Positions 11,380 to 28,300 of a stretch of DNA of 64,000 nt are shown here, piece after piece. Below the pieces are notes generated by a model. It searched no databases. It was not told the DNA's origin and worked only from the letters and a program-made list of their open reading frames with translations. The DNA is taken from positions 14,204,928 to 14,268,927 of the forward strand of contig CM055094.1 of the NCBI GenBank assembly GCA_029204225.1, given 5' to 3'. Each line of letters opens with the position of its first letter. Position 1 is the stretch's first letter. A program made the position numbers and the translations under genes. This stretch comes from Diphasiastrum complanatum. Its lineage: Eukaryota; Streptophyta; Lycopodiopsida; Lycopodiales; Lycopodiaceae.

Positions 11380-13026
11380 GAAGAAGAAGAAAATTTCTCT
11401 ACCAGATGTTGGTATTTTGTCCATTGATTTAGGTGATCTTGGTGCACCTGAAATTGATGATACTATTGCAGGATGCCTGATCAAAAAAGTGCCAATTGAC
11501 TCTAGTTCCAGTGTAAATATAATAACAGAAGACACAGCTCATGCTCTGGGGCTGACTGACATTCAACCAACACAACGAAACATCAAGTTAGCTGATTCAA
11601 CATGACGAAAACCCGATGGTGAGCTGAAGGATGTCACTGTCTACATTCAAGACAAGCCATTCACCATGAAGTTCATTGTTAACAAACCACTCGGTTTGTC
11701 ATCCTATTTTGTGCTGATTGGACGACCTTGGCTTTATCAATCAAATGCTAGTGTACATTGGAAATCTAGAGAGCTAAGATTTCAGACTGGTGAGACCAAT
11801 AACCGAGGTAAGCCAACAAAACAAATCATAACCTGGAGTCGTGACAAATATGAAGGTGAAACTCCTTTGTCCGACACCAGTTTTACATCAGAAGAATCTT
11901 CGTATGCCTTGAATATTTTTTTCTATAAATCTGATATTGAAGTGCAGTACTTTGAATGTTATGAGAATGCTGATGACAAAGAATTCTTCGATGCCTGCAA
12001 CGATGAAGCTGATGTTTCGTATGAAGAAATTAACGTTGCAGACACAAACTCGAAAGAGTCTGACGATTTGCGTGACAAATCTGAACACGAATTTGGTAAC
12101 AAGATCCAGGTTGATGACAAGAAAACATCTATGGAGTCAACCATGCGCGAAATTCATGGCCATACCAAGGCCAGTATGACTGAAGGTATCATCTTACCAG
12201 ATTCTACTGAACTGATTGAACCTGCACCTGGCAGATTTGTGCATGTTTCAAAGTCACTTGGAGAATCTGAGTTGGCGGAATTCACTGAACTATTAAAGGA
12301 GTATCAAGATGTTTTTGCTTGGTCGCTCGACGATTTGAAGGGTATACCTGCAGAATTCGGAGAGCACAAAATTGATCTGAAGGAAGATGCTATACCTGTT
12401 CGACAGAGACAGTATCGTCTCAATCCTAAATACTCTCTAATGGTCAAGGACGAACTTAACAAACACCTTAAGGCAGGTATAATCTATCCCGTCTTAAGTA
12501 GTGAATGGGTTTCACCCATTGTTCTCGTCCCGAAGAAGAAGACTGACAAAATACGAATGTGCCAGGATTTCCGAAAACTTAATGCTGCCACCAGGAAGGA
12601 CCATCATCCTTTGTCTTTTACTGATTCCATCCTAGATCAGGTTGCTGGTCAAGAGCGTTACAGTTTCTGTGACGGCTTTTTTTTGGATATAATCAGGTGG
12701 GAGTGCGAAAGGAGGATGGCTCAAAGACCACATTCACGATGGATTGGGGCACTTATGCCTACAACAAAATGCCGTTTGGTCTTTGTAACGCTCCAACGAC
12801 TTTTCAGCGAATCATGATGTTAATTTTTGCTGCCTTCCTGAGAACTTTTCTCGAAATATTTATTGATGATTTCTGTGTGTACAGTGATATAAAGACACAC
12901 CTGCAGAAGCTGAAATTAACATTGCAACGGTGTCGAGATACTTGTTTATCTCTTCATCCAGAGAAATATTTTTTTGGTATGAAAGAAGGAATATTGCTCG
13001 GACACAGAATATCTAAGAGAGGAATT
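11380..13026 (+). pseudogene. Ty3/gypsy pol: aspartic protease and reverse transcriptase, truncated
   Basis: The protease active site near 11495-11530 reads PIDSSSSVNII, where D-S/T-G is expected, so the glycine is replaced by serine. The downstream LIGRPWL motif (about 11715-11735) is normal. RT starts near 12370 with PVRQRQYRLNP. It contains WVSPIVLVPKK and MCQDFRKLN and then breaks in an expanded T run at 12678-12685. It resumes one frame over at GYNQVGVRKEDGSKTTF, MPFGLCNAPTTFQR, and the catalytic FIDDFCVYSD near 12860-12890. Coding ends at GHRISKRGI (about 13025), where the sequence jumps into LTR. The RT connection, RNase H and integrase are all missing. Confidence 0.9.
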
Positions 13027-13496
13027 GTTTTCCTGATTGGCATTGACATAAGTTTCTAACCTCTAAAACTATTCGTGATCTTTAACCATTAAGTTGGGCT
13101 TTAGTTGTTGAGGGCTATTGTTTAGGAACGAATAGTTCGTGAATACGATTAATTAATTGTCTGCGCAGTCGCGAATACATCGAACAATTTTTGATTCTCT
13201 GTTGACGCCTTAGTTAGCTAGAGTGTAGTCTGCTGTACTACTCTTATAACATTTCATTTGTAGAACGCGCTTCCTTCAATTCGATAGAGGCTAGATTGTT
13301 GTTCTGAATTCATTAATATTACCCATTCCAAATATAAGTAATACTGGTTATCTTTTAATGTCTGTCGACAACCAGAATAACATTCGAAACCACCTGCCAT
13401 AATTACCCCAAAAATATAACTTTCTAACACTATCCTCTGTGGGAACGATACTTTTCACTACAAAATCTATATTAACCCTGTTGGTATAGCACGACA
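13027..13496 (+). repeat. Truncated 3' LTR of the gypsy element
   Basis: It matches 8845-9321 of the 5' LTR almost base for base with scattered differences and one or two small indels, ending in the same ACGACA. About 780 bp of its left part is absent. The junction with RT carries a shared GTTTTYCT-ATTGGCATTGA-like string, which suggests deletion by recombination at short similarity. Confidence 0.85.
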
Positions 13497-13916
13497 GATA
13501 GCAAGGACATTCCGCATCCATTCCGTAAGAGGGCACCTGCTTGTATTGAAATGAAAAGAGAACATGTACATTGATTCAAAATTGCTACTTATATAGGAAA
13601 TTGAGGAGATGGTGCCCCAATTCCTATTGGCTAATCTAGACCTAAGTATTCAAATGGTAGAGAGAACCCATTCATTAATTGGGTGATCCAATTTGAGAAT
13701 GAATTTTTGGTGGGAACCCCTACTTTATTCACTAACTTGACTTTTAGGCCTTGCAGCATTAAAAATACTACATAATAGGCCTAAACTCTTTTTATGAGCC
13801 TTCTAATTATCAAATCTCTATGTGATCATCGGGTTGGACTTACACGCGCAGGGTGCCAAATCCCTCTCACTTATTAAGTAGAGTTAGGGTTGCCTTGGGG
13901 TCTGCAAATCCTCCAA
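13497..13916. other. Spacer between retroelements, nothing recognised
   Basis: About 420 bp with no supported open frame. It lies between the gypsy 3' LTR and the copia integrase fragment. Confidence 0.4.
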
Positions 13917-14530
13917 CAAAATCACAACAGGAAACATTTGATTAAGAGAAGGCAACACCAAATGAGTGCTAGAACTTGTACACTCATATTTTTGTGAGCC
14001 AATGAAAACAATGTCCAATTAGTGGAATATTTTATCTTTTGACATTCATTGATGGCTTTTCAAGAAGAATGTGGATCTACACCATTAAGGACAAATTGAA
14101 GGCATTTGAGTGTTTCAAGAACTTCAAGGCATTAGTAGAGAACCAAACAAGTGCTAAAGTCAAGGTGTTAAGATCTAATTGCAAGGAACAAAGAATCAAG
14201 CACCAATTTGCATAAGTTCATACATCTCAGTGGAATGAGATAGTAGAAATAAAAAACTATACAGTTGGAGCTATGATGACACATATGGAAGCTACAGGTT
14301 TTTTTTGAGTTGAGGTGGTGCAGTTTTTTCGTAGAATAGGAGCCCTATAGTTGTCGTACAGAATCGTACTCCTAAGGAAGCATTCAGTGGGAAGAAACCA
14401 AGAGTAGATGGTTTGTGTGTGTTTGGATGCAGGATATATGTCCATATCTCTAAGAATGAGAGAAGTAAGATGCAAGCAAATTAAAAGCCATAGAATGCAT
14501 CTTTATAGGTTATGACAAAAAAATCAAGCG
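13917..14530 (+). pseudogene. Ty1/copia integrase fragment (broken)
   Basis: Plus-strand reading with two or more frame changes gives a GKQH-like region (KSQQETFD), then LELVHSYFCEPMKT (13970-14010). It continues with TFIDGFSRRMWIYTIKDK (14043-14096) and FKALVENQTSAKVKVLRS (14120-14174), the core surrounding the DDE residues. The C-terminal part follows: VQNRTPKEAFSGKKPRVDGL and VFGCRIYVHISKNERSK (14360-14455). Segment order is that of copia pol, in which integrase precedes RT. The fragment stops where the duplicated gene copy 1 begins at about 14531. Neither LTR of this element is present nearby. Confidence 0.85.
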
Positions 14531-16766
14531 TTATCAATACAAACAAGGGTGGTTTGAATTAGCCCAATGGGAAACATTGAACATGCATTTTAACATCTTC
14601 ATATCACTAGCCAAATGCCACTCGATGTTAAAATTGCCAATTCCAATAATGCTTAGTGGAACTCCCTCCATGTGATTTTTGACTAGAGTACGATAGGATG
14701 TTCTACTAAAAATCCATGAAAGCATATCATGGTCTTCTTTTAACACCTATCAAAAAACATGGAAGATTTAGTTATAATATTAACACAAATAATATTTCTT
14801 ATATAAAATTCATAAAAGCTCAACTTCACAAAAATTCACAAAACCCGAAACACTGCCAACCACCAAATATCATTTTCTGATTGCACAATGAAGTTGAAAT
14901 ATTCAAAATGTTCTGAACCTGAAAGTGCTCCATTCAAATTGTAAGATTGACTCTCTCCATCTTTTGTCTTTAAATGATTTCTGATTCATCTAGTTTTAAA
15001 ACTATTATAAACTTATTGTTCACCTTCGCATTTGTAATATTATAAAATTCAATTATAAATGTTAACAACCGATTTATGGCAATAAATAAATTGGTTGAAG
15101 TGTTGTAATGTAAAAATTCTCCTTTTGAGCAATATACTTCATTGATAGTTTGATGGATAATGTAAATGCATAAGTTTACCACAGTTATATTTTTTGTGAA
15201 TGCTAGTTAAATGTTGATGATATTTAAGGTTAGTGGATAATGGGAAAAGAAAAAGTCTTGCAATTTAAAAGGATTGATTTGAAATTTATGTAAAGGTAGC
15301 ATTCTCCTGCAATACTAGTGGTATTTATATACACGACTGCAACCAGTTAGTTCCATCCTACATCTTGCACTTTATTTCTTTACGAAGTGGAGTACCAACT
15401 ATCTTTTGCATGCCTTGATTCATCATGTCTCAAATCACATGCACCTTGAATTAACGTACTATCAAGTATCTTACAAACTTTATTTATAACGCTCTCAGCA
15501 ATTGCTTTGATTTTGTTCATTCTATTGTTGTTCAACATTGACTTTGTCGCCATAGAAATCAAAATAGAATCTAATGATTTTCCCATAGAAGAGTCATATG
15601 CTAAATGTTCTTAGGCAACCAATATAGATTTGCACAATAAATATCAGTTTCATATACATATAGACAATTTTTTTTATCAACACTTTATTGATTTCAATAC
15701 AAAGCTAGAGCTTTTTCAATTAATTGATATACATAACTGATGCCACTAGTAATTGTATAGGAGCAACATTATTCAACCAATGTTAAATAAATTCTTCTTT
15801 TTAGCTGACCAGTTTTTGAGGAAAGATCACAAATAACCTTTGTTACTAATTGCCTTCTTTTAAGCGGCTTCTTGTCTTTTTATTTAGAAAGTCCAACATC
15901 TCTTTTACTAAAAATAAGTTTGAGATATGCAATGCAACTTTCATTCCATCATTGTTTGCAAGTTCACTTACAGAAGTCTCTACCATTTCAATATGTTTTT
16001 TTAAGGACTTCCTTTTCCTTCTAAATGATTTTTCAAGCTTATTTCTTTTTCATGATAGTCTTTTAATATTGGCTTGAATTTCTTTTGTGAAAAATGTATT
16101 CTTTATATTGAATATGTTTTACTGTAGGCTTTTAAACTCTCACAGTAACCTAAAAGACCATTTTTTCCATGACACATCTAAATGACCAACTGAGTTACTA
16201 AAGTGAAATTAAGGTGTTGCAATGAATGTGGAACAACTGGGTACAACAATCATGATGACATGAATCTAAATGCTTCAACCTTTCTTCCCTGTGACGTGTC
16301 ATATCAGAAGGTGAAGTTTTCCTTCTTTTGAATTCCTTGTCCTAAGTGGGCCATACTTTAGAGGAAGATATCTACATGAAGATAATAAAACTTAGCCATG
16401 TAAAAAAAAAACAAACTTAACTAACAATGCGTTGACAATAAAAACTAAATCTAAAAAAAATAAAGTACCATCAAACATTGTAAAGAAGCTCATTTGAATA
16501 TATATAACAAATCTTTATTTTTGGAGATTGCGGCAATCAAAAGTTCATTGTTGGAGATTGTGGTAGCCATATTCTTGATGTGCTATTCTATTTTGATTTT
16601 TACTCGGTGTTTGTCAAAACTAATTTTTAATGTTTCAAATGTTGAGAGGGAAAAGGTTCAACGTTCAAGAGTCTCATTTGACTATGGTAAGGCAATAATT
16701 GATTCTGGATCTGACTACAATGGTTAGAATGGTTTACATTGAAAATGGTGAGGGGATATGTGTAAA
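14531..16766 (-). pseudogene. Duplicated intron-containing gene, copy 1 (possible transposase-like protein)
   Basis: This 2.2-kb segment is a diverged copy of 52100-55383 plus 60320-60416, including non-coding stretches, so it was duplicated as DNA. On the minus strand the ATG at 16570 opens MATTISNNELL and soon stops. Remnants of a Lys/Glu-rich coiled-coil follow (16080-15800), then KSMLNNNRMNKIKA... (15586-15380) and FIIEFYNITNAKVNNKFIIVLKLDESEI (15070-14985). Near the left edge are LKEDHDMLSWIFSRTSY and a motif with DMK-x-LKC, ANSNHPC and a CxxC. The D-x-K...GANS-x-PC-x-x-C arrangement recalls the Asp followed by a Cys-pair insertion seen in some RNase H-fold transposases, but I cannot name a family. 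Copy 1 lacks the nested insertions of copy 2 and is cut at 14531 next to copia sequence. Confidence 0.55.
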
Positions 16767-16789
16767 GTATTTTTTAAATAGTATTCTAA

Positions 16790-16862
16790 TACAAAATTTT
16801 CATTATTCTCTCTCCTACATGGCATTTCTTATAGGGCCCTTTTTGGGCTCAAATTTTCTCTA
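16790..16862 (+). mobile_element. Right-terminus fragment of a relative of the 55384-60319 element
   Basis: The run TTTTCATTATTCTCTCTC, then CATTTCTTATAGGGCCCTTT, ending in TTCTCTAATG, parallels the last 75 bp of the insertion at 60250-60319. That terminus also has TTTTCATTCTCTCTCT, TTTCTTAAAGGGCCC and CCCCTAATG. It lies beside copy 1 of the duplicated gene and against gypsy integrase sequence. No left end accompanies it. Confidence 0.5.
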
Positions 16863-16904
16863 ATGCTTGATCCTACTCTATCCTCCATAGCTCAATGCAA
16901 ACTT

Positions 16905-17340
16905 ATTGTAAAAGATGCTCCCTATAAATTTATCATAGGTAATAGTATAAAATAAGAATCAGTCACGTCTTATGACATTTCATAGTATGTCATAAAGTAT
17001 TATGTGACCTCTGAAGGTATGGGAAAAGACCATTCTGCTGTATACACAACAACTAGAAAGATATTACAATCAAGTATGTAGTGGTCAACTCTCCTTCAAG
17101 ATACAATAGCATTTATATGATGTTCTCATGTATGCCAATGTACTATCAAGCCAATAAGGGCTGGACAAATGCCACTAGAATCCATCCTAGCCAAGTAGCC
17201 ACTTGAAAACTGGGGCTTAGATTACATTGGACCTATCCACCTAGCTCCCAAGAAGCACCCAAGTTGGATATATATTAATATAGCTATTGATTGTTCTACA
17301 AAATGGGTTGAAATTTGGGTACTATGAGCAACGGATATGC
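16905..17340 (+). pseudogene. Ty3/gypsy integrase fragment (broken)
   Basis: The plus-strand frame reads KDAPYKFIIGNSIK, then DHSAVYTTTRKILQSSM (17029-17080) and a degraded zinc-finger cysteine pair (HVCQC, about 17128-17142). The catalytic core entry LENWGLDYIGPIHLAPKKHP follows (17203-17262), then INIAIDCSTKWVEIW (17275-17318). This is the HHCC domain followed by the start of the integrase core, including the first catalytic Asp in GLDYIGP. There are several in-frame stops. It ends at a CG/CT microsatellite, so the remainder of the core was lost. Confidence 0.85.
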
Positions 17341-17341
17341 T

Positions 17342-17345
17342 CGCG

Positions 17346-17377
<32 letters not shown>
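17342..17377. repeat. (CG)n-(CT)n compound microsatellite
   Basis: Alternating CG from 17342 to 17350 runs directly into TC repeats to 17377, at the broken edge of the gypsy integrase. Confidence 0.95.
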
Positions 17378-17381
<4 letters not shown>

Positions 17382-19185
17382 GCTCTCTCCTTCCTTCCTG
17401 CTTACTTTTGTGTTAGGTTGTGGTGGTGGCCATGTTGATCAGAGCAATGATGGCTGCAATGTATCCAGTCTTCTGTCTTCTGCTTTACTCCTCCGGGGGT
17501 TGGCAGCAATCAGCTTTACATTCACGGATTGGAACTCCTGCCCACTGCGCCGTCATGGGATGAACTGATCAGCTGCTACTACTGCTCCATGCTATTACTA
17601 CAGCAACAGTAATTTTGGTTTATCTTAGCCCAATATGCCTTCAAAACAAATCAATTGTGATCTTATTGGTTTTAATGACATTCCTGCCTGTTTTTCATGC
17701 CATTATTGGACCGCCATATCTACTACCACACCGGACTTCAAAAGCAAAAATCATTGTACCTATGTTGTTGGCAGGTGGTTGATCTGGAACACTTCCGTAG
17801 CTTCAAAGTATATGCTGTAATGCCTGTAGTTGATCATTGCCAAGACATAACCTCATTTACCGTAAAATATGAAGTCTTTGGAAATTGTTATATGTAGAAG
17901 AAACACGAGTCCACCTGAAGGCGTCTTCAGATTAGCAGAAAGATCATGTTTATGCTGCTTGGCATTTTTTGGCAGGATATATACAGCGTTTGGGCGTTTT
18001 TGCTAGATAATGCTGATCAGGTGTACGTGATTTCTCGGAGATGAAGGCATGCTGAAACTGGTTCGATATTTACTTTTCAGTCGATCAGAACTACCTGCTT
18101 GGTACGTTCCTATTGAGTATTAACAGTAATTGCGCTTTGAAGTTCTGAATACTTCTAGCAAAAAAGCTACACCCGCCAATTTATATTATCACTCATGCCG
18201 CATAAGCTCATTTCAAGTTCTCTCTATGTCTGATGCCACCATGATGTTTGTGATTTCAATGGAGCCATTCATTAGCCAACCTTTTGATCAATCACAATAT
18301 GAACTGCTTTTAATTTGCATCAACAGAAACTAGCTCACTGAATAAAGTGTCTGCCATAGCTGTCGGGTTACTAAAAGCAAACTGCTTGTTTAAACTTAGT
18401 CAGTTTCATCATCAACCATAAACTCTTGATAAAGTTCTCAGTTTATAGTGAATGACCACTGTGAGCAGACATTTGGCTTTTTTACAGAATTTCAAATCAT
18501 CCCTAGAATGCCTATGATTTAGGAACGAACCTACGTGTGACAACTAACTTCGTCTCTTGATGCTAGATTGACTAGATCTTGGATTCAGGTTAGGCAAGGA
18601 AAGAAACCCACTAAATTTTGGTGCTGATACCGGGGACCTACGCCAATTTTTCAGTTTGCAGCATGGTTATTGGATGGTTAGTTTGCATTAGGCATCTTGT
18701 CGTGGCATGAATAGTGTTAAATCTGCATTTAGGGTTAGTTTGAAATTGATTTTGCTTGATTTTCTTCCATATGACAGTTTCCCCTTTTTAGATTTTTTGA
18801 CCTCTTGGAATGACACTTATATGACTGGTTCAGTTTCTTTCTTGATATAGCCTCCCAAATATGATAATTCAAACTTGTAAAGAAGCTCTACAAAGAGTTT
18901 TGGTCTTAATGAAAGGATAGAAGAGTTTAGAAGCCTTCAAGCTGTGTGCATTATGCATGCATTTTCAGTACTGGTTTTTTTTTTTCCACAAATCAAACTA
19001 TTAGAAGTTATATATTATGTGAAAGTTGCCCTTGCAAGATGCATAGAGTTAATTGAAGAGATAATCACTCAATGCTTTGTGGGCATTCTTCTATATCTTG
19101 CTGAAGGCAACACATGTATCTCTGTGAATCGGATTGAGATGAATGCACCATCTTACTTTTTGATTATTTCTAGATGATTTTGTAC

Positions 19186-19189
<4 letters not shown>
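17378..19189. other. GC-richer single-copy-looking stretch, no gene supported
   Basis: Base composition is more even here than in neighbouring DNA, and no transposon motif was recognised. Frames of 60-90 codons exist on the plus strand (17287-17568, 17635-17897), but they carry no motif and no convincing splice structure. It could be untranslated or intronic host DNA. Confidence 0.35.

Positions 19190-19252
<63 letters not shown>
19190..19252. repeat. (GA)n microsatellite, about 31 units
   Basis: Uninterrupted GA dinucleotides. Serine/leucine repeat frames through it are artefacts. Confidence 0.98.
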
Positions 19253-25269
<6,017 letters not shown>

Positions 25270-25315
25270 TGATTAGAGCTTCCTTTACTCTCCATGAGGC
25301 CAAGGGTTCGATTCC
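25270..25315 (+). repeat. tRNA-like pol III promoter pair (possible SINE head)
   Basis: TGATTAGAGCT (25270-25280) resembles a tRNA A box, and GGTTCGATTCC (25305-25315) is a near-perfect B box / T-arm. They are separated by CATGAGGC-type anticodon-arm sequence. The 5' acceptor arm and the matching 3' end are missing, so it is not an intact tRNA gene. Plant SINE heads have this look, but no tail or flanking duplication was identified. Confidence 0.35.
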
Positions 25316-28300
25316 AGTTTAGTACAAAAATAATGGCATACAAGAAACAAACATTGCATATTGTGCCCGAATGAAATCCACCTATTCCTTGAAAATAGCA
25401 AGGAGGTAAGCATTGTATATGTAAAAGTCTTCAATTTCAGATAAGAGGAATCTTATATGATAATCAAAGGAGTTTTCCAAGCAAAAGAAGAACAACAAGA
25501 GATTACTCTGTGATAAAAATGAAAAATAGATGTTGGTCTTCAAGTATATCTTGCATAAGTGATTGATGCATAGAGAAATTTAGGTTTCCAAAATTTCCAA
25601 TAGTAAGTTGTATGTCGACAAAAGAAAAAAATGAGCAGAAGCCTAGAAAAAATGAACAACGAATTTTTTCCCCATGGGATTGGGAGGAATCTCCTTGTTG
25701 TAGTGTTGTTAGTAGAAGCAACATCTCAAAGTGTCTTCTAATATATTAAAACCAAGCGTAGGTGGAAGATGAAACATAGGATGAGACTTCACAAGGAGAA
25801 TCTATTGGTAAGATGAGGTGCAAGTTGATGAGTCGTTTTATCTCCAAGACAACATTTTGGCCTAAGAACCAAATTGTAGCATGATTTTAAAAGGAAAATG
25901 ACATTTGAGACATAAGTGACTTTGAGATAGAAGAGACTTAGATTGTGATCTAGGCTTAAACTTTGGTGCATAGAAGTAGCTTCAACTAGATGAGAGAGAA
26001 CATATGTTTTCCAAGGATCAAAACAACCTTTGAGAATCAAGGACTTTATAGAGGATAAGAGATTTATTTTGAAGAGAGAGTCACTAAGATAGATGTGATG
26101 TACCATCCTTAAATGAGGTTCCTATCTTGAATGCAAAATTCATCGCTTTCAAAGAAAGACTATATTTTTTCCTCAATTTTCAACTCAAAGGAAGGCTAGA
26201 ATGTTTCTCTATAATGAGATTATGGAGACTCTTAGTAGCCATAAAAGTAGACATGAGAAAATTAGAGTACAATCGAATGATGTGCCATGAACCAAAGTTT
26301 CTGCCAATTAGTCAACTAATTTGTCTAGGACAATACATATGATTATTCCCTCATCCATGCGAAAGGAATAATTGTGAGCACTAGTGGTAATGTTAAGAAT
26401 AAAGTCAATAATATTTCTATTCTATGTGAGGCCAAAATGCTCCATGAATATAGCATTAAGAAAAGTTTGCACAAAGATTTGGCCAAAATATTATAGCTTG
26501 TATTAGTTACATCACAAGAGGATGAAAATTCTTAACCTAGACTACACATTAGACCTAGAAATCACCTTAATTAAGCCTTTAACAATAAACAAGAAAGAAG
26601 ATAAGACTAGATGCATTTGAATTACATCAATAAGTGATGGACTTATGACATCCCAAATGCTTTAATAGAATCTAGAGTGATTCATACATTAAGCCTTCTT
26701 GAGAGGAAACATTTCAAAGCATGACACAACTTTTGGAAAGTGACAAGTGCATTCATTTTTCTATATGAGGACATAAGGATATTGGTGACAATGCATACAC
26801 TATGAAGCCAATCATGAAAAGATATACACACTTAGCAAGGTAAAAAAATCTGCTCAACAATGGTTCAATCATGTCAAAGTATCAATTGTGAAAAGCTATT
26901 AAAAATAGTTTTTCTTCTTTAGGAAATATAAAAGAAAACTCATTGTTTGAGCCAATTCAACTAACTTTATTTTATTAATCATGCATCCCATTAGTTACAA
27001 TTTGACAAAGAATATATTCACAAACCAACTCAAGCTTGTATAAAAATGAATTACAACATAAAGTAGTTGCTTTTGAGCACATAATAAGAAAGCCCTTCTT
27101 AACACAAACTCCCATTGTGATATACACATGTAAGAGACACGTCTCCTTAATGTCATTCCATGTTTGTTGTCAATCATAAATCCCAATGCATCAAATGAAG
27201 CTATTTTTACTTAATTCTAAGACCAAGATTTGATTTGATGCCTAGGTATCTCAAGGTCCCAAACACACAATTCTTCTTGGCATGTACATATTTGGCTACA
27301 CATGGTTGAGTTTGGTTAGTGTGTTTTATGATCATGCCATTTCTCATTATGGTGTGGTGTTGAATCTTGATCAAATGAAATACTAAATCTCTTTTTTCTT
27401 CAATAAATACCTATTCAAATCCTTATCAAGCAGTAAGTTTTGAGAAGCGTACATACTAGTATTGTAGAATTCACATAACAATTTTGATGAGACCTCATCA
27501 TTTGGCATTCGTATTTACATGTGGGCTAGCATAATTTTTTTTTTTCAAAGAATGTTACACCCTTTCGGTTTAACGAGGTAAATGTTTGATTCTAAAAAAA
27601 TGGACCTTTATGACTGAAGACTATTGACTATAAATCTTACTTTGCAATGAAAATGATGTCAACCAACATGGGAGAGTCAATCGAGTTTGTCCTAATTGGA
27701 CCTGGGAGATTAGAGCATGAAGTTACATTTAAATCTTAAAAAGAGAAAGAATTTTTTTTTCCAAAGATTTTAGAAAGAGACTTTACTTTCTTTTGGAGCT
27801 TTCTTAGGCTAGGGTTCTCAACCACTTTTGTAGCTCTAATATAATCCATCAAAAAAGTGAATGATATAATGCTCATTAGAGAAGTGAATGATCATTTTAT
27901 CAGTGCAAATTAGTTTTTGGTAAGGATTTGAAAAAGATTGCTAGCTTTAGGTATTCCATATGTAGAGGAGGTCCTCTTCTCTAAAAGATGTTGCCAATTA
28001 GCTTATGTAGTGGACCCTTGTGTGAATCCTTTTAGGCAATTGCAATAAAGATTTGATTAATATTATTTTGATACATTGAATGTGGAATGTGTTGGTTGAA
28101 GAAATTTGAGAGAGGTTTAAATTATGCTGGGATGTATGGTTTCAATTGATTATCTAGTGTGAGGAAATACATTCTAAATTGTGGTGTCCTCAAAGGAAAC
28201 GACTAGCAAATCAATTGTAGAGTAAGGCTATAATGGGTAGGTTGGCAAGAATTGGTCCACATCTTGGTGATTAGAGTTCAATGGAAGTACGGACAAAAGA

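Noticed and set aside
25270-25315. Functional tRNA gene
   Set aside because: The acceptor stem cannot be paired and the anticodon arm is not clear. Only the two promoter boxes are convincing.
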